Shown one piece after another: positions 43,101 to 50,973 of a DNA stretch of 64,000 nt (position 1 is the stretch's first letter; the number at the start of each line of letters is the position of its first letter). Made by a program: the position numbers and the translations under genes. Location of the stretch: positions 1 through 64,000 of the forward strand of contig DASPKU010000019.1 of NCBI GenBank assembly GCA_035627955.1, written 5' to 3'. The notes under the pieces are model-generated. The model worked only from the letters and a program-made list of their open reading frames with translations. It was not told the origin of the DNA and ran no database searches. Origin of the DNA: Phycisphaerales bacterium. Its GTDB lineage: Bacteria > Planctomycetota > Phycisphaerae > Phycisphaerales > UBA1924.

Positions 43101-44887
43101 CGCTCCCGGATCAGCGCCGCGTCACCGCCACGCTCGCGGGGCTTGTCATCGCTCAGGACGACACGCTGCTGGAGCTCTCGGGCAACCTCGCCACCGAGAT
43201 GGCCGATGGGCAGCTCGCGGGCGGGCTGAGGTCGGACTTCAGTCTCAAGGGCATCAACACGCGCCTGCTCGAGTCGATCGCGGGCAAGCCGGGGGTGATC
43301 TCGGGCGCCATCGGCAACACGCTCACCGTGGGCCTGACGGCACGCCTCACGCCGCCCGCGGGGGCCAAGGGCCAGGCCTTCGACGCCAAGAACGCGACCA
43401 CCAATGTCGAGCTGACCCTCGACGCTCCCAAGCTGCGCAGCGACGGCCCGCTCGCGGCCACCATCGCCCCCGCCGGCATCACGCTAGACAAACCGGTCAA
43501 GATGGTGATGGACGTGGAGCCCGCGTGGCTCAACCAGTTCTTTGTGAAACCCCCGCCCCCGGGCACGATCGGGGGCAAGGGGCCGCCGCCGGATATCGCG
43601 CTCACACAGCCTACCAGCCTCACGATCACCATCGGCAAGCTGCGTTATCCCATGCCGGGCGGGCCCGGCGGGGCGAGCGCCATCGCCACCGAGGCGGGCG
43701 TGAGCGCGACGATCCCGCAGCTGCAGTTCAAGACCAGCGACGGGCAGGACATCCGCATGAAGGAGCTGGTCGTGCAGGTGGACGCCACGCCCGTGACCCC
43801 CCAGGGCGCGGCCCAGCCCATGAGCATCGTGCCGATCGCCCTCAAGCTCGACGTCGCGGAGGCGACGGTGGGCGACCAGCCCGCGGCCAAGGCGATGACC
43901 CTGCGGGGCGCGGTGAACAACCTGCTGAACATCGACGGGCGCGTGCAGATGAACGCGGCGACGGTGACGCTCAACGGCGACCTGCCCGCGATCCCGACGG
44001 CGCTCATCGACGCCCTCGCCAAGCAGGATGGCCTGCTGGTGGATGCGCTGGGCCCGGTCGCCACCGTGCGCGTGCAGGTGGAGGAGTACCCGCTCAGCCA
44101 GGACGCGGGTCCTGCGGGGGAGAAGCCGCCCGTTCTCGTGCTCGACGCCAAGTCGCAGCGTGCCCAGGCCGAGCTGCGCGGCACCATCAGGAACAACGTG
44201 TTCTACAGCGACATGCCCATGCGGGTCACCATCACCGAGCTGACCGAGGACCTGGCCAAGCGGCTGGTCAAGGGCCTGCCGCTGATGGGCACAATGTCCA
44301 AGAGCCCCAAGGACGCGCCGGCGCTGATCACCGGGCGCGACCTCACCGCGCCGCTCTCCAACGACATGAGCAAGCTCAACGGCGAGTTCGTGATCGACCC
44401 GGGTGAGGCCCGCTTCGTCACCAGCACCGGCTTCGCCAAGCTGCTCAAGATGGGCAACCAGCGCGAGAGCGGGCTGGTGGGCCAGAAGCTGCGGCCGCTC
44501 AACGTGCACGTCAAGAACGGCGTCGCCACCTACGACCGCTGGAGCCTGCCGCTGGGCGAGTTCGAGGTGGAGACCGAGGGCACGGTGGACCTCGTCAAGC
44601 GCACCATCGACGTGGTGACGTACGTGCCCTTCGCGTCCCTGAGCGAGAACGCGGCGGGCTCGCTCAACACCAGCCTCTCGCAGGTGCTGGGCGCAGCCGG
44701 CGGCCGGCTCGTGAGCGCGGCGACGATGGTGCCCATCCGCACCAGCGGCCCGCTGGACAACCCCTCGACGGGCATCGACACCAAGGCCTTCGCCGAGAAC
44801 CTCCGCAAGAACCTCAAGCCCGAGGACCTCATCAAAGATGGGCTGGGCGATCTGCTGAAGGACCAGCTGAAGCCGAAGAACCCGTAG
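40193..44887 (+). CDS. Very large AsmA-like membrane-anchored protein
   Basis: This 1564-aa protein has a charged, Pro-rich cytoplasmic N-terminus (residues 1-80) ending in KKRRRRRRWL, one membrane helix (IGSGVFVLILLLLVALTPAI) and a huge exported region. The region after the helix (SVKIDKTSFGWFGSQRIQNA and VTLRNVKADIIKYPDGTTNL) matches the start of AsmA/DUF748-type proteins, which bridge the envelope and move or shape lipids and outer-membrane content. The rest is a long run of beta repeats rich in Ala, Val and Pro. The C-terminus (LNTSLSQVLGAAGGRLVSAA, VPIRTSGPLDNPSTGIDTKA) is AsmA-like too. It is a single gene, convergent with topA, with its own promoter. Function is inferred from architecture only. 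Confidence 0.8.
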   Translation: MATHEDGDFWGKGGKKKGDKPPAGGEGFWERPGGRPAPEPARSEPVPAEPAPDAAFWNKAEQRKEIDRKLAAMTEDDKARLKKRRRRRRWLIGSGVFVLILLLLVALTPAIVGWIAPGIVESRAGKQIAGSVKIDKTSFGWFGSQRIQNARLLDKDGKTVATFGVEIGKGLSAFVFGNLDVGTVTLRNVKADIIKYPDGTTNLQRAIEPRQAAKPQPTQQPGGKSEPPSIPDSLNVKVIARDMQVTFTDLSRPGASAGTPTVVLDKADLEAQLGAGKPVVLAFSGNAAGAQGDAGRIKLDVKAEKLIRSDGVIQADKATIDAAIALTSMPTALADAFVTLPENASVRQALGETLNANITAKGNMEQASVQLAANAGEELRLKGDLAVAGGVLTTPSPLEVFVSGRAVRTLAPQVDAALREQGTATIEVFPSVSLAVSNLKLPIPKDGAPLNLRGAGMQLAAEVGQTSGSVKLAADRGAEPFVIAPLKATVNAPDLAQGAKVTAATTATLGGQPAGDVGVDLNIAGLLDNKGEPVKGPPSSLEGTVAIRRIATAVAQPFLAATPINLPEDIGPTLDVELKAATQTGGVQPGQTPPTDVTIAVTSEGLRVNGGMQLAQTHIRTVGEGLTVQVRNPVGLADGYVKPETGFQLLASAKQGRRQSVVVTVRGLDVPRNAADGAMLLDKAAAQVQVAMVGLVVAPAGLDAAQAQTAALALNNGIIGAELAPGGNAKASVNLAMAYGGAGFTAQGGFDVPGAVVVTNGQAGLAPVERLRPVGQLDIKNVPSKLAGLFMRAEPAAGTEKPLDIAQLLADTLGDKVTVSVATSAAAENAEALNAAVTMRSPTTTADVNASVSRTVLAVQKVALVANVTPQTVSGLMRQFAPDVQGVPRLAGPAKINVNVDPITVPLADYQPRLERAGVVNAKVTIPGRTLVEGLQVANEDGSKRDLGRVGVDSLAITARVPAPALAKGTLPDQRRVTATLAGLVIAQDDTLLELSGNLATEMADGQLAGGLRSDFSLKGINTRLLESIAGKPGVISGAIGNTLTVGLTARLTPPAGAKGQAFDAKNATTNVELTLDAPKLRSDGPLAATIAPAGITLDKPVKMVMDVEPAWLNQFFVKPPPPGTIGGKGPPPDIALTQPTSLTITIGKLRYPMPGGPGGASAIATEAGVSATIPQLQFKTSDGQDIRMKELVVQVDATPVTPQGAAQPMSIVPIALKLDVAEATVGDQPAAKAMTLRGAVNNLLNIDGRVQMNAATVTLNGDLPAIPTALIDALAKQDGLLVDALGPVATVRVQVEEYPLSQDAGPAGEKPPVLVLDAKSQRAQAELRGTIRNNVFYSDMPMRVTITELTEDLAKRLVKGLPLMGTMSKSPKDAPALITGRDLTAPLSNDMSKLNGEFVIDPGEARFVTSTGFAKLLKMGNQRESGLVGQKLRPLNVHVKNGVATYDRWSLPLGEFEVETEGTVDLVKRTIDVVTYVPFASLSENAAGSLNTSLSQVLGAAGGRLVSAATMVPIRTSGPLDNPSTGIDTKAFAENLRKNLKPEDLIKDGLGDLLKDQLKPKNP

Positions 44888-44917
44888 GTCGTATAGGTCT
44901 GATGAGTCCTCTACGTC

Positions 44918-47728
44918 CTATTCGAGCGCATCCGCGACCGACTCGAACGTCTCGGGCCCCTCTGTCTGCCCAACCGGGAGCGCATCGGCCAGCGGCTTGC
45001 CCATCGCGTCGGTGAGCGCCTTGCCGGACATCGTCTTGATGATGGGGATGGGGTGCGCGGCCTCGTGGCTCTTGAGGGCCTGCTCCAAGCTGAAACGGAC
45101 GTCCTCGGCGAGGTCGTTCCACTTGCCGCGCCCGCGGCACTTGGGGAAGCGCGAGCAGGAGAGCCAGGGGCCGCGGACGCCGTTGCGCAGGACCAGGGGG
45201 GCCTGGCACTTCTCGCAGGGCACCTCGGTCTGCATGGCGGGCATGCTGGGGGCGGTGACCTTGCCCTTCTTGTCGAGGTTGAGGATGCCGTCGCAGGGGT
45301 TCTGCTTGTTGTTGTAGTTGGAGCAGCCCAGGAAGGGGCCGAAGCGGCCGACGCGCTTGGTCATCGCCCCGCCGCACTTGGGGCAGGCGACGTCGACGGT
45401 CTCGGCGGCGGGGCGGGGGTTGCCCTCGCGGTCGACGGGGCTGGCGTAGCTGCACTCGGGGTAGGTGGAGCAGGAGAGGAAGCGGCCGTTCTTGCCGAAG
45501 CGGTACACGAGCGGGCTGCCGCAGGTGGGGCACTTGAACTGCTCGGGCGCGGGCACGGTCTCGGCCTTGGCGTGGACGAGGTTGCTCTCGGCGTTCTTGA
45601 GGCTCTTCTTGAAGGGGCCGTAGAACTTGCGGAGCATCTCGATCCAGTCGGTGTGCTCCTCCTCGATCTGGTCGAGCTCCTTCTCCATGTCGCGGGTGTA
45701 GCCCACGTCCATGATCTCGGGGAAGGCCTCGATGAGCTTGTCGGTGACGACCTCGCCCAGGTCGGTGGCGTAGAAGCGGCGCTCCAGCTGCTCCACGTAC
45801 TTGCGGTCCTGGATGACGCCGATGATGGAGGCGTAGGTGGAAGGGCGGCCGATGCCCTCGCTCTCCAGGACCTTGATGAGCGAGGCCTCGGTGTAGCGCG
45901 GCGGGGGCTGGGTGAACTTCTGGTCGACGTCGAGGGCGAAGGGCGCGACAGGGGTGTTCTCCGCGAGGCGCGGGAGGTTCTGCTCGTCCCCGCCCATAGG
46001 CACGCCGGTCACCTTGTAGAAGCCGTCGAACACCAGGGCGCGGCCGGTGGCCCGGAACGTGACGGGGCGGGAGGCGTCGCGCCCGCCCCTGATGAGCGCG
46101 GTGGTCGAGTCCCACTGCGCGGGCACCATCTGGCACGCGATGAACCGCTCCCAGATGAGCGAGTAGAGCTTGAACTGGTCGGGGCTGAGCGCGGAACGCA
46201 CGCGGCTGGGCGTGTAGTCAGCGGAGGTCGGGCGGATCGCCTCGTGGGCCTCCTGGGCCGCCTTGTTGGACGAGGTGAAGAAGTTGGGCTTCTCGGGCAG
46301 GTACTTGTCGCCGATGCGGCCCGCGATGTAGCGGCGGGCCATCTCGATGGCGTCGCCCGAGAGGTGCGTCGAGTCGGTACGCATGTAGGTGATGAGGCCG
46401 ACGGGACCCTCGCCGGGGATCTCGACGCCCTCGTACAGCTGCTGGGCCGTGCGCATGGTGCGCTGGGCGTTGAAGCCGAGCCTGCTGCTCGCGGCCTGCT
46501 GCAGCGTGGAGGTGATGTACGGCGCGCCAGGCCGGCTGCTGGTGCGCTTGGTCTCCACCGAGACGATCTTGTAAGGAGTCTTGGGGTCCAGCGTGCCGGA
46601 GATGGTGCGAACCCACCGCGCCGGGCCCTTGCCCTTGCTGTCCTCGCGCACGTCGGTCGCGACGTCGGTGAGGCCGGCGTACATGGCGACCTCCATGACG
46701 CGGTCGTTGCCGTCGTCGGGCGGGGCGTCGAAGTTGGCGGTGGTGCCGATGGTGCGGACGTCGAACTTCTGGCCGTCGAACTCGACGAGCTCGGCGTGGA
46801 AGCCGCCGTGCTCGGCCAGCCACGCGCCCTGCACGCGCTGCGTGGGCGGGTTGCCCTTCTCGTCGCGCTTGCTGAGCAGCTTGGTCCACTCCGCGGCCAG
46901 GCCCGAGGCCTTAGCGAGGTCGGCGGTGAAGTTGGCGGTGATGGCCCAGTACTCGTCGGGCACGAAGGCGCGGATCTCCCGCTCGCGTTCAACAACGAGC
47001 CGCACGGCCACCGACTGCACGCGCCCCGCCGACAGCCCCCGCGCCACCTTCTTCCACAGGAGCGGCGAGACCTGGTAACCCACGATGCGGTCCAGAATGC
47101 GGCGCGCCTGCTGCGCGTTCACGCGGTCCACGTCGATGGGGTGGGGGTTCTTAAAAGCCTTCTCGATCTCGGTCTTGGTGATGGCGGGGAAGATCACCCG
47201 CTTGGCCTGCTTGGGCTCGACGCCCAGCTCCTGCGCGAGGTGCCACGCGATCGCCTCCCCTTCGCGGTCCAAGTCGGTTGCGAACCAGACCTCGTGGCCG
47301 GTGCTCGTCGCTTCCTTGGCGGCCCGCTTGAGGTCGCTGATCACCCGCTCCTTGCCCTCGCTCACCTCGTAGGTGGGGGCGAAGTCGTGCTCGAGGTCCA
47401 CGCCGGGCACCGGGTTTTTGACGCCCTTGGGGTTGCGGCTGGGCAGGTCTCGCACGTGCCCCACGCTTGCGAGCACGAGGTAGTCCTTGCCCAGGTACTT
47501 GTTGATCGTCTTGGCCTTGCTGGGCGACTCGACGATCACCAGGTGCCGGTTCTTGCCGGCCCCGGAGACGTAGGCGGTGGTGGCCATCCGCCGATTGCCG
47601 CGCCCGCCCCGGCCCGCACCGCGCCCCTTGGCCGCCGGCGCTTCCTTTACGGCTGTTGAAGATTCAGCCTCGGGTGCGGGCTTCGCGGCCTTGGACTTGG
47701 CGGCCTTGCTGGCGGTTTTCTTGGCCAT
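44918..47728 (-). CDS. topA: DNA topoisomerase I
   Basis: This 936-aa type IA enzyme relaxes negative supercoils. After a Lys/Ala-rich tail of about 65 residues come the Toprim domain (HLVIVESPSKAKTINKYLG; WFATDLDREGEAIAWHLA), the active-site region GLITYMRTDSTHLS with catalytic Tyr, and GRPSTYASIIGVIQDRKYVE. Three C-terminal zinc fingers follow: CPTCGSPLVYRFGKNGRFLS, CPKCGGAMTKRVGRFGPFLG and CEKCQAPLVLRNGVRGPWLS, each closed by a second Cys pair. ATG 47728 has only a weak GAGA site; an upstream ATG at 47773 is less likely. A -10 (TATAGT) with TTGTCC lies 18 bp upstream. It is convergent with the AsmA-like gene. Confidence 0.97.
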   Translation of the reverse strand: MAKKTASKAAKSKAAKPAPEAESSTAVKEAPAAKGRGAGRGGRGNRRMATTAYVSGAGKNRHLVIVESPSKAKTINKYLGKDYLVLASVGHVRDLPSRNPKGVKNPVPGVDLEHDFAPTYEVSEGKERVISDLKRAAKEATSTGHEVWFATDLDREGEAIAWHLAQELGVEPKQAKRVIFPAITKTEIEKAFKNPHPIDVDRVNAQQARRILDRIVGYQVSPLLWKKVARGLSAGRVQSVAVRLVVEREREIRAFVPDEYWAITANFTADLAKASGLAAEWTKLLSKRDEKGNPPTQRVQGAWLAEHGGFHAELVEFDGQKFDVRTIGTTANFDAPPDDGNDRVMEVAMYAGLTDVATDVREDSKGKGPARWVRTISGTLDPKTPYKIVSVETKRTSSRPGAPYITSTLQQAASSRLGFNAQRTMRTAQQLYEGVEIPGEGPVGLITYMRTDSTHLSGDAIEMARRYIAGRIGDKYLPEKPNFFTSSNKAAQEAHEAIRPTSADYTPSRVRSALSPDQFKLYSLIWERFIACQMVPAQWDSTTALIRGGRDASRPVTFRATGRALVFDGFYKVTGVPMGGDEQNLPRLAENTPVAPFALDVDQKFTQPPPRYTEASLIKVLESEGIGRPSTYASIIGVIQDRKYVEQLERRFYATDLGEVVTDKLIEAFPEIMDVGYTRDMEKELDQIEEEHTDWIEMLRKFYGPFKKSLKNAESNLVHAKAETVPAPEQFKCPTCGSPLVYRFGKNGRFLSCSTYPECSYASPVDREGNPRPAAETVDVACPKCGGAMTKRVGRFGPFLGCSNYNNKQNPCDGILNLDKKGKVTAPSMPAMQTEVPCEKCQAPLVLRNGVRGPWLSCSRFPKCRGRGKWNDLAEDVRFSLEQALKSHEAAHPIPIIKTMSGKALTDAMGKPLADALPVGQTEGPETFESVADALE

Positions 47729-47746
47729 GAGGGTCTCGGAATCCAA

Positions 47747-47773
47747 ACTATACCCAAACAAAATCCCGGACAA
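47747..47773 (-). promoter_or_regulatory. topA promoter
   Basis: On the minus strand: TTGTCC, a 15-bp spacer, then TATAGT, giving a short leader of about 12 nt before ATG 47728. Confidence 0.6.
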
Positions 47774-48036
47774 GGCCGGGATCGAGTCACAGGAAAGGGG
47801 GGCTTGTGCCTCGTGTCAAGTAGATAGATCGGCTCCGAAGGTGGCCAGTCGCCCAAATCGTGCGTCCGGGGGGCTGGTTCAGCAGGGTCCGAACTATCCA
47901 TTTCACGAGTGGTTGCGCCGGTCGCGGCGTGCGCGTCCGGGTGAAGCCACCTCGGGGAGCCGGTCGTATAAACTGGTGCAGTCGCCCACTCCGGTGGAAC
48001 CGGCGTCGGGCGAATCGGGCCTGGGGAGGCCTGCCA

Positions 48037-48255
48037 ATGCTGAAGCTTGTCGGAGACACCTTCGTTCGTGTGACCTGCCCGCAATGCAACGGACGCGGCA
48101 CCGAGCCGTGCGGGCGGCACATGGGCGTGCGCACGCTCAACGGCGGACGCCCGATCGACACACCGGGCGAGGGGCGGCCGATGCCGTGCTCGGTGTGCAA
48201 GGGGGCGAAGACGGTGGCGGAAGTTCCTGCCGGCGACCAGTACGCGCAGCACTGA
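48037..48255 (+). CDS. Small CxxC zinc-binding protein
   Basis: This 72-aa protein contains TCPQCNGRGTEPCGRH and MPCSVCKGAKTVAEVP, two CxxC-x-G knuckles like those of the DnaJ zinc domain, so it probably binds one zinc ion. Nothing else is recognisable. GGGGAGG lies 7 nt before ATG 48037. It ends 18 bp from the convergent miaA gene. A role in RNA or protein binding would suit the knuckles but is not shown. Confidence 0.75.
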   Translation: MLKLVGDTFVRVTCPQCNGRGTEPCGRHMGVRTLNGGRPIDTPGEGRPMPCSVCKGAKTVAEVPAGDQYAQH

Positions 48256-48273
48256 GCCTTCCGGAGCGCGCAT

Positions 48274-49233
48274 CTACGCGCACGCCTGCAACACCAGGGT
48301 TGCCCATGTCTCCGTTGGGGTAGCCGCAGCGTCGATCCACACGGAACCAGGCGTCGTGCGGAGCCGCCGCAGCCAGGTGCGCTGGTTTTTCGCGAAGCGG
48401 CGGGTTTCAATCTTGATCTCTTCCACCGCGTCCTCGAGCGAGCAGCGGCCCTCGAAGTGCTCGATGAGCTGCTTGTAGCCCAGCCCCTCGCGGGCCTGGG
48501 GGCCCAGGCGGCCCTGCTGCCACAGCTCACGGGCCTCCTCGAGCAGGCCGTCTTCCATCATCTTCTTCACGCGCGCGCTGATGCGCGGGTTGAGCAGCTC
48601 GCTGGGCCAGGAGAGGCCGATGAGCACCGACGGCAGACCGCCGCGGAGCGGCGGGGTACCCAAGCCCCACTGCGTCTGGTGCTCGCTGATGGTCTTCCCC
48701 GTGAGCTCGAACACCTCCAGCGCGCGGATGGTGCGGCGCAGGTCGTTGGGGTGCAGGCGCGCGGCCGCGGCGGGGTCCACCTGCTCGAGCCTCTGGCGGA
48801 GCTCCCCCGGCGGCAACGCCCGCAGCCGTTCCCGCAACGCCGCGTCCTCGCCCGGGCCTTCGAAAAGCCCCTCGAGCAGCGCCTTGATGTACAGGTGCGT
48901 GCCCCCGACCACGATCGGCAGGCTCCCGCGGGCGATGATCTCGGCGATGGTGCGGTTCGCGAGCGTCAGCCAGTCGTGCACCGTGAAGCGGTCGGTGGGC
49001 TCGGCGACGTCGATGAGGTGGTGGGGGATCCCTCGGCGTTCCTCGGTCGTCGGCTTCGCGGCCCCGATGTCCAGCCCCCGGTAGATGAGCATGGAGTCGG
49101 CGGATACGACTTCCGTGGCCGCGCGTCCAGCGCGCTCATTCACCCGCAGCGCCACCTCGACCGCGAGCGCGGTCTTGCCGCCGGCGGTGGGGCCGGCGAT
49201 CACCGGGTACCTGGTCAGGCCGAGGGGCAGCAC
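48274..49233 (-). CDS. miaA: tRNA dimethylallyltransferase
   Basis: This 319-aa enzyme adds a dimethylallyl group to A37 of tRNAs that read UNN codons. It carries VIAGPTAGGKTALAVEVAL (P-loop), VVSADSMLIYRGLDIGAAKP, GIPHHLIDVAEPTDRFTV, PIVVGGTHLYIKALLEGLFE and the C-terminal GLGYKQLIEHFEG. GTG 49233 is 6 nt after a TACACT -10 and starts the homology; the frame upstream covers the divergent gene. A 25-bp GGGTACC palindrome, also found intergenically at 15527, is built into the gene as [11 protein letters not shown] (about residues 190-200) in the variable loop before the VLIGLSWP strand, apparently without harm. Confidence 0.95.
   Translation of the reverse strand: MLPLGLTRYPVIAGPTAGGKTALAVEVALRVNERAGRAATEVVSADSMLIYRGLDIGAAKPTTEERRGIPHHLIDVAEPTDRFTVHDWLTLANRTIAEIIARGSLPIVVGGTHLYIKALLEGLFEGPGEDAALRERLRALPPGELRQRLEQVDPAAAARLHPNDLRRTIRALEVFELTGKTISEHQTQWGLGTPPLRGGLPSVLIGLSWPSELLNPRISARVKKMMEDGLLEEARELWQQGRLGPQAREGLGYKQLIEHFEGRCSLEDAVEEIKIETRRFAKNQRTWLRRLRTTPGSVWIDAAATPTETWATLVLQACA
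48638..48662. repeat. GGGTACC palindromic element, copy 3 (inside miaA)
   Basis: The same 25 bp as at 15527 (reverse orientation) and 22518, here read in frame on the minus strand as part of MiaA. Confidence 0.92.
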
Positions 49234-49238
49234 GTGGC

Positions 49239-49244
49239 GAGTGT
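49239..49244 (-). promoter_or_regulatory. -10 box of miaA
   Basis: On the minus strand TACACT ends 6 nt before GTG 49233. It lies 5 bp from the oppositely oriented -10 at 49250, so the two promoters overlap. Confidence 0.5.
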
Positions 49245-49249
49245 AGTGG

Positions 49250-49255
49250 TACGCT
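49250..49255 (+). promoter_or_regulatory. -10 box of the sigma-like gene
   Basis: TACGCT ends 6 nt before GTG 49262. It overlaps the miaA promoter region. Confidence 0.45.
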
Positions 49256-49261
49256 TGGCCC

Positions 49262-50944
49262 GTGCCGCCCCTGCCCTCCGTCAAAAGCCCGGTGTTGAAG
49301 CGCGTCGAGGAGCTGCTCCGCGCCCGCGGCCGCGCGGCGGTGCTGGTGGCGGTCGAACGTGCGGAGTCGCTGGCGCTGGAGGTCGACCCTGCACTCACCT
49401 ACCCCGAGGACTGGGTGGTCTTCCGCGTGTTGGGCGAGAACGCGCCCGGCGCGGGCGGGCTGAACGCCCAGATCACCGGGGAGCAGCTGCGGGCTGGCCT
49501 GGGACCTCTCGTCGAGCGTGCGTGCGCGGCCGTGCGCCTGAAGGTGGAAGAAGCGGGGGAGGGTTCGCTGACCGCAACCGCTGTTTGCGAGCGCTGGAAT
49601 GTGAGCCGCGCGACGCTCAATCGGCTTCGCAAACGCGGCCTGATCGGTCGGCGGGTGCAGACCGATGCGCTGCGGGCGAGTGTGGTGTTCCGCGCCGAGG
49701 TGGTGCAGCGGTTCGAAGAGCTGCGTGCCGACGAGCTCCAGCGCGCGGGCGAGTTCTCCCGCGTGAGCGACGCCGACGCCACGCGGTTTGTCGCCCAGGC
49801 CGAGCAATGGCGGCGCGAGCGAGGGTGGTCGCTCAATCAGGCTGCCGCGGCGCTGGCCAGGGAGACTGGGCGGAGCCACGAGGGGGTGCGGCAGGTGCTG
49901 CGGCGGGCCGCGGCCAAAGGTGCAGCGGCTCTGCGTGAGCCACCGCCGATCTCTGAAGATCGCAGGCGGGTGCTCTACCGCGCGTGGCGGCGCGGCGTTG
50001 ACCTCTCGCTGATGGCCCGCAAAGTGCGTCGCTCGCGCGGGGCCGTGCGGCGGGCGATCAATATGGAGCGTGCGGAGCGGCTGCGCGAGGTGCTGAGCAG
50101 CGGGGCGCTTGCGGTCGAGGTCGCTGCCGCCATGCCGAAGAAGCCCGCCGCCGATCCGCTCCAGCAGCTCCCCGCCCGCACGGGACTGGCGCAGCCGTCC
50201 GCATCCGGCGTGCTCGCCTTCCTCGCGAGCGCCCGCACGCAGGGGCCGCCCATTGGCGCCGAGGAGAAGGTGCGACTGAGCGCGTACCACCACCTGCGAA
50301 CCGAGGCCGCGCGGGTGATTGCCAAGCTCGACCGCCTGCAGCCCTCCGCCAGTGCCGTTGACCGCGCCGAGACGATGCTGCGCTGGGCCGCGCGACTCAA
50401 GGCCGAGCTCGTCCGCTCGCAGCTCCGCCTCATGGTGGACACGCTCACCTCACGGTTAGGCCGCCCGCTGGAAGAGCTCCCGCCCGCGGTGCTGGTGCGC
50501 ACCCTCGGCGGCGCCATCCGAGTCATCGGCGAAGTGATCGACACCCACGACGTGAGCAAGGGCGGGCGGCTGGCCGCGGCATCGGGGCTCGCCCTCGACC
50601 GGTTCGCGATGAGCGTGACCAAGGAGCTCGCGCCCTCCCCCGCACAGGCGCGCCGCGCCGTCGCGGTCATTCCCTCGACGCTTCCCATGCCTGACTGGGA
50701 GCGGCAGCTGTGCTCCTGGCAGAGCGTTCTCGAGCCCGACCGCCGCCTCCGCCCGGCCATCACCGCAGGACGCGTGCCCCCGCAGAGCGCCGGCGTGCTT
50801 GCCAAGCGCCACGGCTGGGACGGCGGTCCGCCGCGGACCCTCACCGAGCTCGCCGCCGAGCTCAAGGTCACACGCATCCGCGTGCTGGTGGTGGAACAGA
50901 AGGCCCTGGCCGAGGCGCTGAGAGCCGTGCGCGCCCTTCGTTGA
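49262..50944 (+). CDS. Degenerate sigma-70-like protein with extra N-terminal helix-turn-helix domains
   Basis: The C-terminal end of this 560-aa protein (GWDGGPPRTLTELAAELKVT, then RIRVLVVEQKALAEAL) follows sigma region 4.2, including the T-R-x-R-V ... E-x-K-A-L pattern. Residues about 375-440 (KAELVRSQLRLMVDTLTSRL, LVRTLGGAIRVIGEVIDTHD, VSKGGRLAAASGLALDRFA) align with region 2 (LVRSNLRLVVSIA ... DLIQEGNIGL), but the aromatic promoter-melting residues of FSTYATWWI are gone. Three HTH-like segments precede it: LTATAVCERWNVSRATLNRL, WSLNQAAAALARETGRSHEG and LSLMARKVRRSRGAVRRAIN. It may be an unusual sigma factor, an anti-initiation factor or a DNA-binding regulator. It is divergent from miaA, with gatB directly downstream. 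No match was searched. Confidence 0.7.
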   Translation: MPPLPSVKSPVLKRVEELLRARGRAAVLVAVERAESLALEVDPALTYPEDWVVFRVLGENAPGAGGLNAQITGEQLRAGLGPLVERACAAVRLKVEEAGEGSLTATAVCERWNVSRATLNRLRKRGLIGRRVQTDALRASVVFRAEVVQRFEELRADELQRAGEFSRVSDADATRFVAQAEQWRRERGWSLNQAAAALARETGRSHEGVRQVLRRAAAKGAAALREPPPISEDRRRVLYRAWRRGVDLSLMARKVRRSRGAVRRAINMERAERLREVLSSGALAVEVAAAMPKKPAADPLQQLPARTGLAQPSASGVLAFLASARTQGPPIGAEEKVRLSAYHHLRTEAARVIAKLDRLQPSASAVDRAETMLRWAARLKAELVRSQLRLMVDTLTSRLGRPLEELPPAVLVRTLGGAIRVIGEVIDTHDVSKGGRLAAASGLALDRFAMSVTKELAPSPAQARRAVAVIPSTLPMPDWERQLCSWQSVLEPDRRLRPAITAGRVPPQSAGVLAKRHGWDGGPPRTLTELAAELKVTRIRVLVVEQKALAEALRAVRALR

Positions 50945-50967
50945 AGGCTCGCAGCATCCGTTACTAT
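50941..50967 (+). promoter_or_regulatory. gatB promoter
   Basis: TTGAAG (50941-50946), a 15-bp spacer and TACTAT (50962-50967), ending 6 nt before ATG 50974. The -35 overlaps the stop codon of the sigma-like gene. Confidence 0.55.
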
Positions 50968-50973
50968 CACCGC

